Of a stretch of DNA of 49,846 bases, positions 17,151 through 24,563 are shown one piece after another. Each line of letters begins with the position of its first letter. The stretch's first letter is position 1. This DNA comes from an uncultured Porphyromonadaceae bacterium (GTDB lineage Bacteria > Bacteroidota > Bacteroidia > Bacteroidales > Muribaculaceae): contig CAMWSM010000012.1 in assembly GCA_947176915.1 (NCBI GenBank), positions 1 to 49,846 on the forward strand, read 5' to 3'. A model generated the notes under the pieces. That model ran no database searches and had not been told where the DNA came from. It saw nothing but the letters and a program-made list of their open reading frames with translations. Position numbers and translations under genes: made by a program.

Positions 17151-17702
17151 ATGGGGCGCGAACTCGTAAGGATGCTGTTTGCAAAACTAACAGCCGGACA
17201 GTCTTCCTCCGTGAGTCGTGAAGAGAGATTCGCCACAATCCTCAGAGAACATGGTGGCATCATCTCGGGAATATGCTTTGCCTATTCCGGCAACGAGGAT
17301 GATTTGAAAGATCTCCGTCAGGATATCCTCCTGAATATATGGAAGGGTCTTGATAATTTCCGAGGGGAATCATCCCTTACTACATGGCTGTATAGAGTTG
17401 CTCTCAATACGTGTGTATCCACAATTAGGAAACGCCGGGGAATTTTCCGCACGGTAAATCTTGAAAATGCCGGTCAGGTGGTGGAGGAGATTGATTTTAC
17501 GGAGAGGGAGAGGCTATCATTCCTGCATGAGATGATCTCATCTCTTTCCCCGGTCGACAAGGCTGTCATTACTATGTGGCTGGATGAGAGAACCTATGAT
17601 GAGATTGCGTTGGTAACGGGCATTTCACGCAATAATGTGGCAGTAAGAATCAACCGTATAAAGAAGAGGTTCGCGGAAGAGAGGAAAGAGCTGGAGGGGT
17701 AA
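17151..17702 (+). CDS. ECF-type RNA polymerase sigma factor
   Basis: A 183-residue sigma-70 family protein with region 2 (GNEDDLKDLRQDILLNIWKGL then SLTTWLYRVALNTC) and region 4 (LSPVDKAVITMWLDERTYDEIA then GISRNNVAVRINRIKKR). It should direct RNA polymerase to a small regulon. The start is uncertain: the frame runs upstream through the antisense of the riboswitch, which is not coding. ATG 17151 gives a normal ECF length, and ATG 17097 is the alternative, 16 nt after the -7 box. A four-segment membrane protein follows on the same strand after a heptamer repeat array and may be its anti-sigma partner; that is inference. Confidence 0.85.
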   Translation: MGRELVRMLFAKLTAGQSSSVSREERFATILREHGGIISGICFAYSGNEDDLKDLRQDILLNIWKGLDNFRGESSLTTWLYRVALNTCVSTIRKRRGIFRTVNLENAGQVVEEIDFTERERLSFLHEMISSLSPVDKAVITMWLDERTYDEIALVTGISRNNVAVRINRIKKRFAEERKELEG

Positions 17703-17831
17703 GGGGAAGAGTTAAGGGTTAAGATGTTAAGGATTAAGAATTAAGGAGGAAGGATTAAGGATTAAGAGTTAAGGGTTAAGATTTTAAGGATTAAGGTGTT
17801 AGGGGGTAGGGGTTAAGGATGAAGAGGTAAG
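17700..17831 (+). repeat. Degenerate heptamer tandem array (nnTTAAG) starting at the stop codon
   Basis: From the TAA of the sigma gene onward the sequence is built from about 18 units of 7 (a few of 8) bases with the consensus nnTTAAG, for example AGTTAAG, GGTTAAG, GATTAAG and AATTAAG. Each unit holds a TAA or TAG. Because 7 is not a multiple of 3, successive units put stops in all three frames. It fills most of the gap before the next gene. Confidence 0.85.
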
Positions 17832-17868
17832 ACTCTTATAATTTTCAAATTTCAATTTTCAATTTAAT

Positions 17869-18420
17869 ATGACACAGGAAGAGATAAAACAAACCTGGGA
17901 AGAGGTGGCAAGGAAACTTTATTGTCCCACTCCCGCAGAATTTGAAGATATGTATAGAGCAAAAAAAGAGACTGCCCTTGAGAGTCTCGCGAGGCGTTAC
18001 CGCCGTTTCTCCATTTTGGGAATTGTTATGGTGTTATGCTCTTTCGGCTGGATGCAGACCGCGCATTTTATCCCTGAGATGGAGATGAGGTGGAAAGTAA
18101 CAGTGGTTATGATGCTTTATTTTGCGAGTTGTGCCATTATCGACAATTGGCTTTATCGCGGAGTCTCCTCAATTGATTGCTTTACAATGAGCGTCAGTCA
18201 GGTTGCCGAAAAAGCACTCTACTACCGTAAGAAGCATCTTCAGTCAATGATTGTGCTCCTGCCTTTTGCAGTATTGGTGGTGGGATTGATGGCATATTCC
18301 TTGCATGCGAATGAATACATGCTTTACGGTATGGCGGCAGGTGCCGTATGTGGACTTCTTATGGGGTATATACAGTTCAGGGAGTTTATGAAGGAATATA
18401 ATTTGCTCATAAAGGAATAG
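17869..18420 (+). CDS. Four-segment membrane protein of unknown function
   Basis: A 183-residue protein with a charged N-terminal 45 residues (start MTQEEIKQTWEEVARKLY) and four hydrophobic segments at about 47-63, 77-95, 123-141 and 148-165. A cytoplasmic N-terminal helix plus membrane segments, encoded just after an ECF sigma gene, is the layout of many Bacteroidetes anti-sigma-like proteins, but no zinc-binding anti-sigma motif is present. I do not recognise the family. It may instead be an unrelated membrane protein. No Shine-Dalgarno is visible; the leader is A/T-rich. Confidence 0.7.
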   Translation: MTQEEIKQTWEEVARKLYCPTPAEFEDMYRAKKETALESLARRYRRFSILGIVMVLCSFGWMQTAHFIPEMEMRWKVTVVMMLYFASCAIIDNWLYRGVSSIDCFTMSVSQVAEKALYYRKKHLQSMIVLLPFAVLVVGLMAYSLHANEYMLYGMAAGAVCGLLMGYIQFREFMKEYNLLIKE

Positions 18421-18461
18421 TTTTGTAAATATTTGGAGATAAGTTTGAAAAAGTGCGTATG

Positions 18462-18511
18462 AATGATTAATTTCGCCGATAGGATTAATAATCCCGGCGA
18501 AATTAATCATT
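18462..18511 (+). other. Long perfect hairpin immediately before mazG
   Basis: Seventeen-base arms at 18462-18478 and 18495-18511 are perfect complements. The loop itself contains GGATT and AATCC, which can extend the stem after a 3-nt bulge. TTTTG follows and the mazG start codon lies 6 nt beyond. It can be read as an intrinsic terminator for the membrane-protein gene or as a structure controlling mazG translation. Confidence 0.75.
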
Positions 18512-18516
18512 TTTGT

Positions 18517-18849
18517 ATGAGCCAGACTACTATAAAAGGGGCACAGGAGATTGTAGATGAATGGATACGTACTGTGGGAGGAAGATATTTTTCGGAACTG
18601 ACCAATATGGCGCTGCTCACGGAAGAAACCGGCGAGTTGGCAAGGGTCATAGCCCGGCTTTACGGCGATCAGATAGCCAAGGAGGGAGATTTGCGTAAAT
18701 CCTTGGGTGAGGAGATGGCTGATGTGCTGTGGGTGCTGATATGCCTCGCCAATCAGACGGGAGTGGATCTTTCGGAGGCTTTTGAAGCCTCGGTTAAAAA
18801 GAAGATAGAACGCGATCGTGATCGTTTTGCTTCATTAAGGGAGGAGTGA
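18517..18849 (+). CDS. MazG-like nucleotide pyrophosphohydrolase
   Basis: A 110-residue all-alpha NTP pyrophosphohydrolase of the MazG type, thought to clear non-canonical or excess nucleoside triphosphates. The metal-binding motif is EEtgE (Glu36, Glu37, Glu40) followed by GEEMAD (Glu65, Glu66, Asp69), giving the EXXE...EXXD pattern. The single-domain length matches short MazG proteins rather than the 260-residue E. coli form. I use the ATG at 18517; the longer frame from 18463 would be translated from inside the hairpin. The glycosyltransferase gene starts 2 bp after its stop. Confidence 0.88.
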   Translation: MSQTTIKGAQEIVDEWIRTVGGRYFSELTNMALLTEETGELARVIARLYGDQIAKEGDLRKSLGEEMADVLWVLICLANQTGVDLSEAFEASVKKKIERDRDRFASLREE

Positions 18850-18851
18850 GA

Positions 18852-19805
18852 ATGGGAGAAAAAGAGACTGAAAGTCCTGTGCTCGCAATAATAGTGCCCT
18901 GCTATGATGAGGAGGCTGTGCTCCCTTCGACAAATGCCATCCTGCGGCAGAAACTTGATGAGATGATATCCTCGGGATTCATATCTCCCGGGAGTTTCAT
19001 CATGTATGTCGACGACCGTAGCAGCGATAACACCTGGAAGGTGATTCATGCTCTTTCTTCTCCCGAAGTGAGGGGAATAAGGCTCAGCCGGCGCTCGGGC
19101 CATCAATGTGCCCTTCTTGCGGGGATGGGAGAGGCGTTGGATAAATGTGATTTGTGCATCACGATTGATGCTGACCTTCAGGATGATCCTGAGGTGCTTG
19201 CGGAGATGGTGGGGAAATCTCTGGGAGGTGCGGATATTGTTTACGGCGTGAGGAAGGACCGAAAGACCGACAGCTGGGTGAAACGCACCACTGCCGGGAA
19301 TTTTTATCGGGTGATGCGTGGATTAGGAGTAGATTGTGTCTCCAATCATGCCGATTTCCGCCTCATGTCTCGCCGGAGTATGGAAGACCTTCTGGAATAT
19401 GGGGAGAGGAACTTGTTTTTACGTGGAATTGTCTCACAACTGGGTTATGAGCAGGATGTTGTGTTCTATACCCGTCGAAAACGCATGGGAGGATATAGTA
19501 AGTATCCTTTCAGAAAGATGCTTGATTTCGCGATTGACGGAATCACATCTTTCTCTGTACGACCCGTGCGGATGCTCTTTTGGCTTGGGGTGGCTTTTAT
19601 GCTCACCGCATTGGGAATAGGCATATACGCCGTAGTCAGATATTTTCAGGGAGCCACAATCGAGGGCTGGACTTCACTGATTCTCTCTATATGGTTTTGC
19701 ACCGGCATACTTCTCATGGGTCTTGGTATTGTCGGTGAATATATAGGAAAAATATATATTGAAGTGAAGCATCGCCCGCGCTACCGTATCGTAGACAAAG
19801 TTTAA
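18852..19805 (+). CDS. GT2 glycosyltransferase, polyprenyl-phosphate type
   Basis: A 317-residue family 2 glycosyltransferase of the DpmGT/GtrB kind: it is expected to move a sugar from a nucleotide donor to a polyprenyl phosphate carrier at the inner membrane. The nucleotide-binding fold opens with LAIIVPCYDEEAVLP, the metal-binding region is ITIDADLQDDPEVL, and the C-terminus has two membrane segments at about 233-257 and 268-291. I chose ATG 18852 over GTG 18846 because GGAGG lies at a good distance. It converges with the cytidine deaminase gene, with only 7 bp between the stops. Confidence 0.88.
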   Translation: MGEKETESPVLAIIVPCYDEEAVLPSTNAILRQKLDEMISSGFISPGSFIMYVDDRSSDNTWKVIHALSSPEVRGIRLSRRSGHQCALLAGMGEALDKCDLCITIDADLQDDPEVLAEMVGKSLGGADIVYGVRKDRKTDSWVKRTTAGNFYRVMRGLGVDCVSNHADFRLMSRRSMEDLLEYGERNLFLRGIVSQLGYEQDVVFYTRRKRMGGYSKYPFRKMLDFAIDGITSFSVRPVRMLFWLGVAFMLTALGIGIYAVVRYFQGATIEGWTSLILSIWFCTGILLMGLGIVGEYIGKIYIEVKHRPRYRIVDKV

Positions 19806-19812
19806 AGAGTGG

Positions 19813-20310
19813 TCAGAATGATGTGAAGCAGAAGGGTAGAAGGGAAGCAATGGAGGGAAAGATGTAGATTTTGTCAGCTCCGTAAAGAATCACCTCAATA
19901 TCCCCGTCGCGGGCTTCATACTCAAGGAGTGCCTGACGGCAGCCTCCGCAGGGGCTGATCGGCATTTTCTGAAAATAATCTTTATAGGGAAGTCCTTCCG
20001 GTTTTCCGGCAGCTGTCCAAGCCGCGATTGCAATCTTCTTCATGGCTATGCCGGGGTGAGTGGCGGAAGCATGAAATGCGGCAGTGCGTTCCGCACATAA
20101 TCCGGAAGGATAAGCGGCATTTTCCTGATTTGAACCTGTGCAGATAGTCCCGTCATCCATAAGAATCGCCGCTCCTACGTGAAATCGGGAATAAGGACTG
20201 TATGATGTGCGGGTGGCATCCTTGGCTTTCTCTACAAGAAGACGATCGGCAGGAGAAAGTTCATCTTCACTGCATTCCTTGATAATTGTGGTTATTGTGA
20301 GGTCTCGCAT
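19813..20310 (-). CDS. cdd: Cytidine deaminase
   Basis: It deaminates cytidine and deoxycytidine to uridine forms in pyrimidine salvage. The 165-residue protein has the zinc ligands and catalytic glutamate in CAERTAAF (Cys72, Glu74) and PCGGCRQ (Cys121, Cys124). The substrate-binding segment YSPYSRFHVGAA precedes them. The three-cysteine zinc site fits the homotetrameric class. It is monocistronic, divergent from the glucosaminidase gene; no exact TAnnTTTG box is visible before it. Confidence 0.94.
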   Translation of the reverse strand: MRDLTITTIIKECSEDELSPADRLLVEKAKDATRTSYSPYSRFHVGAAILMDDGTICTGSNQENAAYPSGLCAERTAAFHASATHPGIAMKKIAIAAWTAAGKPEGLPYKDYFQKMPISPCGGCRQALLEYEARDGDIEVILYGADKIYIFPSIASLLPFCFTSF

Positions 20311-20413
20311 GGCTTTAATCTTTAATTTATTGATTCAGGTTCTCCTCCGCGCTCCTAAAGGGGGAGGAATGCGAATTTAATAAAAAAGTTATGCAACAGA
20401 AAAATTTATTCAT

Positions 20414-20421
20414 TAAATTTG
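20414..20421 (+). promoter_or_regulatory. -7 box for the glucosaminidase gene
   Basis: TAAATTTG matches TAnnTTTG and lies 19 nt before the ATG. No TTG is present at the usual distance upstream. Confidence 0.5.
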
Positions 20422-20440
20422 CGGATAAATTTAAAAACTG

Positions 20441-21334
20441 ATGAATAATAAAGTCCGTCGAATCCTGCTTTTGTTATCCGCTCTCCTTCTCATCTCCGCA
20501 ACCGGGGCGAGTCTTAATCCATACGAAGCATATATTGATAAATACTGCTCTCTTGCCGTTGAGCATCAGGAGGAGTATGGCATCCCGGCATCAATCACCT
20601 TGGCACAGGGTCTGCTTGAGAGCGGAGCCGGGAGGAGCACCCTTGCCACACAGGGAAACAATCATTTCGGAATAAAGTGTCATAAGGAATGGAAAGGAGA
20701 GACCATGTTGCGCAGCGACGATGCTCCCGATGAGTGTTTCCGCGTCTATAACACTGCGGAGGAGAGCTTTCGCGACCATTCTCTATTTCTTCGCAGGGGG
20801 CGTTATCTCCCCCTTTTCGATTTGGAGATAACCGACTATCAGGGCTGGGCAAAGGGATTGAGGAAATGCGGCTATGCCACCGATCCTAATTATGCCGCCC
20901 GTCTTATAACCATAATCGAACGTTACTCTCTCTACACCTACGACATTCCGGGAGGTTATAATCCGGAGGAAACAGCGGCATTCATCCACAGCATGCTCGT
21001 CAGCAGTCATCCTGTCCGTAAAGCCAGGGGTCTGCACTATGTCGTAGCCACTCCCGGCGACACCTACAGCTCGATAGCGAAAGAGTTCAACATGAAGCCT
21101 CAGAAGCTCATGTCATACAACGACAGTGAAAAAGACCGAGAAATAAAGGCATGGGAGGAGGTCTATCTTGAGGAGAAGCGTGAAGAAGCCCCCGATGGGA
21201 TAGGGAGCGTGACGATAGGAGAGGGGGAAAGCATCCATTCCATTTCCCAGCGTTTCGGCATCCGCATGGAGGTAATAAAGAAACTGAATCCGAAGGTGAA
21301 AGATCGTCCCGGAACGGTGTTGAAGCTTCGCTGA
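20441..21334 (+). CDS. Secreted glucosaminidase with two LysM domains
   Basis: A 297-residue peptidoglycan hydrolase. A signal peptide (hydrophobic residues 8-22) leads into a GH73-type glucosaminidase domain: ITLAQGLLESGAGRSTLA with the likely catalytic Glu60, then NNHFGIKC, and a YATDPNYAARL block near residue 145. Two LysM peptidoglycan-binding modules follow, at about 202-245 (VVATPGDTYSSIAKEFN) and 252-297 (TIGEGESIHSISQRFGI). It should cut glycan strands during cell growth or division. It is followed by the tRNA-Arg promoter, so it is probably monocistronic. Confidence 0.92.
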   Translation: MNNKVRRILLLLSALLLISATGASLNPYEAYIDKYCSLAVEHQEEYGIPASITLAQGLLESGAGRSTLATQGNNHFGIKCHKEWKGETMLRSDDAPDECFRVYNTAEESFRDHSLFLRRGRYLPLFDLEITDYQGWAKGLRKCGYATDPNYAARLITIIERYSLYTYDIPGGYNPEETAAFIHSMLVSSHPVRKARGLHYVVATPGDTYSSIAKEFNMKPQKLMSYNDSEKDREIKAWEEVYLEEKREEAPDGIGSVTIGEGESIHSISQRFGIRMEVIKKLNPKVKDRPGTVLKLR

Positions 21335-21399
21335 GGAGAGCGATATAGTATAAAATAAGGAATATTTAACTATTTCTCAACAAGATTAAAGCAGACAAA

Positions 21400-21430
21400 T
21401 TGCAAATAAAAAAATTTTTTACTAATTTTG
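21400..21430 (+). promoter_or_regulatory. Promoter of the tRNA-Arg transcription unit
   Basis: A -33 TTG (21400-21402), 20-nt spacer and -7 box TAATTTTG (21423-21430). This is a full consensus promoter, about 64 nt before the tRNA. Confidence 0.8.
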
Positions 21431-21446
21431 CGGGCAAAATCGCCTT

Positions 21447-21480
21447 ATCACTCCGTGGTCAGATCAGTCAACGGAGTGAT
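21447..21480 (+). other. Leader hairpin upstream of tRNA-Arg
   Basis: Ten-base perfect arms (21447-21456 and 21471-21480) surround a 14-nt loop in the leader between the promoter and the tRNA. It would be removed by RNase P processing at the tRNA 5' end. Confidence 0.65.
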
Positions 21481-21493
21481 GGATAATGGGAAA

Positions 21494-21565
21494 GCCTCTG
21501 TAGTTCAACGGATAGAATAGAAGTTTCCTAAACTTTAGATAGGGGTTCGATTCCCCTCGGAGGTA
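21494..21565 (+). tRNA. tRNA-Arg (CCT anticodon)
   Basis: A 72-nt cloverleaf. The acceptor stem is GCCTCTG with CGGAGGT (two wobble pairs, one of them closing the helix end). The D arm is GTTC/GAAT, the anticodon loop is TTCCTAA, giving anticodon CCT for AGG codons. The T arm is AGGGG/CCCCT with the loop TTCGATT. The discriminator is A, and CCA is not encoded. Confidence 0.95.
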
Positions 21566-21584
21566 CACTATATACGAAAAAACT

Positions 21585-22115
21585 GTGGGAAAATTTTCGC
21601 AATATAAAGTACAGTTGGCGTCGCTCGGAGAGGGACGCCACGAACAGGAGTTTGAATGCGGGTCGGAATTTTTCAAAAATATGGAAAATCCCGATGTGCT
21701 CTCCGCTGATGTAAAGGTGCATCTTGATTTGATCAAAAAGAATGATGCCTATGACTGCACGTTCACTTGCAAAGGGATGTTGCAGGTTCCTTGCGACCGA
21801 TGCCTTGATCCTCTTGATCATGAGGTTGACACGACGTATCATCTCACCGTCAAATATGGCGAGGACTATAATGACGACACGGACGATGTCCTTATCATCC
21901 CGGAAAGCAGCAGTTTCCTTAACGTAGCATATATGCTCTACGACACGATAGTGCTGACCATCCCTCTTCGTCATGTTCATCCCTTGGGAAAATGCAACCG
22001 TGCTATGGCTGCCGCCTTGCACAAACATCATGGGGCTGGCGCCGATGAGGAGGTTGCTGACGCTATGGATGAGGTTGATTCTGAAATCAGCGCGGGCATA
22101 GACTCCGATGAATAA
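21585..22115 (+). CDS. DUF177 (YceD-family) protein
   Basis: A 176-residue member of the DUF177/YceD family, which is almost always next to rpmF. It contains the conserved VPCDRCLDP motif at about residues 65-73. The C-terminus is acidic. The family has been linked to large-subunit rRNA metabolism, though the mechanism is not settled as far as I know. The start is GTG at 21585, giving GKFSQYKVQL, the usual N-terminus in this phylum. It starts only 19 nt after the tRNA end, with no promoter between, and runs into rpmF and fabH. Confidence 0.9.
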   Translation: MGKFSQYKVQLASLGEGRHEQEFECGSEFFKNMENPDVLSADVKVHLDLIKKNDAYDCTFTCKGMLQVPCDRCLDPLDHEVDTTYHLTVKYGEDYNDDTDDVLIIPESSSFLNVAYMLYDTIVLTIPLRHVHPLGKCNRAMAAALHKHHGAGADEEVADAMDEVDSEISAGIDSDE

Positions 22116-22165
22116 GAAATTACATCTGACAATAAGTAAAAACAACAAAATAAAGTTACACTAAA

Positions 22166-22348
22166 ATGGCACATCCTAAACGCAGACAATCGCATACCCG
22201 TACCGCAAAACGCCGCACACACGACAAAGCCCTTATCCCGACACTTGCTATCTGCCCTAACTGTGGCGCATGGCATGTTTATCATAATGTATGTGGCGAA
22301 TGTGGCTACTATCGCGGTAAACTCGTAATTGACAAGGCAGCTATCTGA
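22166..22348 (+). CDS. rpmF: 50S ribosomal protein L32
   Basis: A 60-residue ribosomal protein with the standard MAHPKRRQSHTRTAKRR start and a zinc-ribbon made of CPNCG and CGECG. It lies 50 bp after the DUF177 gene, the conserved neighbour order. It is followed by a hairpin and then fabH. Confidence 0.97.
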   Translation: MAHPKRRQSHTRTAKRRTHDKALIPTLAICPNCGAWHVYHNVCGECGYYRGKLVIDKAAI

Positions 22349-22382
22349 TAGCGCTAAGATTGCGAAATATCATTTAACGGCA

Positions 22383-22412
22383 GACTCCTCGCCCTGCGTG
22401 GGCGTAGGAGTC
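22383..22412 (+). other. Hairpin between rpmF and fabH
   Basis: GACTCCT pairs with AGGAGTC and CGCCC with GGGCG, separated by one bulged T, around a 5-nt loop. The trailing sequence is only weakly T-rich, so it may be a partial terminator or an mRNA-stability element setting rpmF above fabH. Confidence 0.65.
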
Positions 22413-22450
22413 GCCTATATTTTCTGTAGTACAACTCCAAAATCGGAATT

Positions 22451-23440
22451 ATGCTTAACGCTAAAATCAGTGGTATCGCCTCCTACGTCCCCGACGATAT
22501 TCTTGACAATGATATGCTCTCAAAAATGGTGGATACCAACGACGAGTGGATAACAACCCGTGTCGGCATCAAGGAGAGAAGAATCCTAAAGGACGAAAAC
22601 AAAGGCTCAAGCTTCATGGGAATAAAAGCCGTGGAGAAACTTTTGAAGGAGACGGGGACAGCCCCTGAAGAGATCGATCTTCTGATTTGTGCCACCTCTA
22701 ATCCTGACTACAGATTCCCATCCACAGGCTCTGTAATCCAGTATGAAACCGGATTGGTCAACGCCTATTCGTATGACATTCAGGCTGCCTGTGCCGGATT
22801 TATAGTTGCTTTGCAGGCTGCTAGAGGTTATATTCAAGCCGGGCTTAACAAGAAAGTGATCGTGGTCTGCGCTGAGAAAATGTCAAGTATGACAGATTAT
22901 CAGGATCGTGCCACATGCCCTCTCTTCGGAGATGCGGCTGCTGCCGTGCTCGTTGAGCCTACGGAGGAGAATGTAGGCGTGATGGACGGCGAATTTCACG
23001 TCGACGGCTCCGGACTCCCTAACCTCCTTATGAAAGCCGGTGGCTCGGTTAAACCTGCGTCCGTGGAAACTGTGAATGCACGCGAACATTACATTTATCA
23101 GGAAGGAAGGCAAGTCTATAAAAATGCGGTAACAGATATGCTCACATCGACACTTTCGGTCATGGAGCGTAATAATCTTACTGTTGAGGATGTAGACTGG
23201 CTTGTCCCTCATCAGGCAAATCTCAGAATTATCGAGGCGGTTGCTGGGCGCACGAAGATTGCCGAGGAGAAAGTGTTGGTGAATATTCAGCATTACGGCA
23301 ATACATCCGCTGCTTCCATACCTTTGTGTCTTGACGAGTATAAGCATAAGCTCAAGAAGGGCAATAAAGTTCTTATGACTGCTTTCGGCGCCGGATTCAC
23401 ATGGGGTGCCATGTATCTGATCTGGGCATTCGACTCCTGA
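22451..23440 (+). CDS. fabH: 3-oxoacyl-ACP synthase III
   Basis: This enzyme starts fatty-acid synthesis by condensing acetyl-CoA with malonyl-ACP. The 329-residue protein has the complete catalytic triad: Cys114 in QAACAGF, His255 in VPHQANLRI and Asn285 in YGNTSAAS. The N-terminal ISGIASYVPDDIL start is normal. It is in the usual Bacteroidetes order behind DUF177 and rpmF, without plsX between them. A strong hairpin follows its stop. Confidence 0.96.
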   Translation: MLNAKISGIASYVPDDILDNDMLSKMVDTNDEWITTRVGIKERRILKDENKGSSFMGIKAVEKLLKETGTAPEEIDLLICATSNPDYRFPSTGSVIQYETGLVNAYSYDIQAACAGFIVALQAARGYIQAGLNKKVIVVCAEKMSSMTDYQDRATCPLFGDAAAAVLVEPTEENVGVMDGEFHVDGSGLPNLLMKAGGSVKPASVETVNAREHYIYQEGRQVYKNAVTDMLTSTLSVMERNNLTVEDVDWLVPHQANLRIIEAVAGRTKIAEEKVLVNIQHYGNTSAASIPLCLDEYKHKLKKGNKVLMTAFGAGFTWGAMYLIWAFDS

Positions 23441-23484
23441 TTCATTTCTTGAACGAAGCAATTCCTAATCAGAATAAGATTCTT

Positions 23485-23529
23485 ACGGCATCAGCCTTCC
23501 GATTCCTAATGTCGGAGTGCTGATGCCGT
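23485..23529 (+). terminator. Hairpin after fabH
   Basis: Eleven-base perfect arms (23485-23495 and 23519-23529), with an inner TCCGA/TCGGA, form a strong stem. Only a weak T-run follows. It separates fabH from era, which lies about 100 bp further on. Confidence 0.65.
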
Positions 23530-23632
23530 TACGTTTCATCTACCTCTGAACCCGTTGCGTCATTCAGGTGTTAATTCTAAAGGGAGCCACTTCCGTGCTC
23601 CTATTATATTTTGACCCAAAAACATACTGATT

Positions 23633-24547
23633 ATGGACGCAGATAACAAAATTATTGAAGAAACACCCCACAGAGCCGGTTTCGTAAACATTGTGGGCAA
23701 TCCTAACGTAGGTAAATCCACTCTTATGAACGACCTGGTGGGTGAACGCATATCGATCATCACTTCAAAGGCTCAGACAACACGCCACCGTATAATGGGA
23801 ATTGTGAACACACCTGAATATCAGATTGTCTATTCCGACACTCCGGGTGTGTTGAAGCCTAAATACAAACTTCAGGAATCAATGCTCGAATTTTCCGAAG
23901 GGGCTCTTACTGATGCTGATATTCTTCTGTATGTAACGGATGTGGTTGAAGATCCTGAGAAAAATAAGGAATACCTTGACAGAGTGGCTAAGGAGGATGT
24001 GCCCGTGCTTCTTGTGATCAATAAGATTGACCTTTTGAAAGGAGATGGCGAATTGGAAAAACTTGTGGCGCAATGGCATGAACGTCTCCCTAAGGCTGAG
24101 ATATTCCCAACAAGCGCCACAGAGCATTTCAACATTGACAATCTTAAAAACCGTATAGTCGAGCTTCTTCCCCCCTCACCTCCATTCTTCGGAAAGGATG
24201 CTCTCACTGATAAGCCCGCACGTTTCTTTGTTACGGAAATCATACGTGAGAAGCTTCTTCTCAATTATGATAAGGAGATTCCATACAGCACTGAGGTGAT
24301 TGTTGAAAAATTCGATGAAAAGGAGAATGCAATCCACATTATGGCTGTCATATATGTAGAGCGTGATTCTCAGAAAGGAATCATCATTGGCAAAGCCGGA
24401 GAAAAAATTAAGAAAGTTGGCATTGAGGCGCGTCAGGATATTGAGAAATTCTTCGGAAAGAAGGTTTTTCTCGAGATGTTTGTAAAGGTTGAGAAAGACT
24501 GGCGCAATCGTGAGAATAAGCTTCGTGCCTTCGGTTATCTTGAATGA
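23633..24547 (+). CDS. era: GTPase Era
   Basis: An essential GTPase that binds the 3' end of 16S rRNA and helps 30S assembly. The 304-residue protein has the P-loop GNPNVGKST (22-30), the effector block TTRHRIMG, the DTPG motif, and NKID, followed by a C-terminal KH domain containing [13 protein letters not shown] (about 249-261). Length and order are normal. The next gene, der, follows after 16 bp, so the two GTPases are cotranscribed. Confidence 0.97.
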   Translation: MDADNKIIEETPHRAGFVNIVGNPNVGKSTLMNDLVGERISIITSKAQTTRHRIMGIVNTPEYQIVYSDTPGVLKPKYKLQESMLEFSEGALTDADILLYVTDVVEDPEKNKEYLDRVAKEDVPVLLVINKIDLLKGDGELEKLVAQWHERLPKAEIFPTSATEHFNIDNLKNRIVELLPPSPPFFGKDALTDKPARFFVTEIIREKLLLNYDKEIPYSTEVIVEKFDEKENAIHIMAVIYVERDSQKGIIIGKAGEKIKKVGIEARQDIEKFFGKKVFLEMFVKVEKDWRNRENKLRAFGYLE

Positions 24548-24563
24548 TTTATTAAAAATTAAA

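Noticed and set aside
17700..17831. Possible CRISPR array
   Set aside because: The units are 7 nt with no spacers, and no cas genes are nearby.
21528..22148. A 206-residue open frame antisense to tRNA-Arg and DUF177
   Set aside because: It runs across the tRNA and mirrors a conserved gene; no promoter is seen on that strand.
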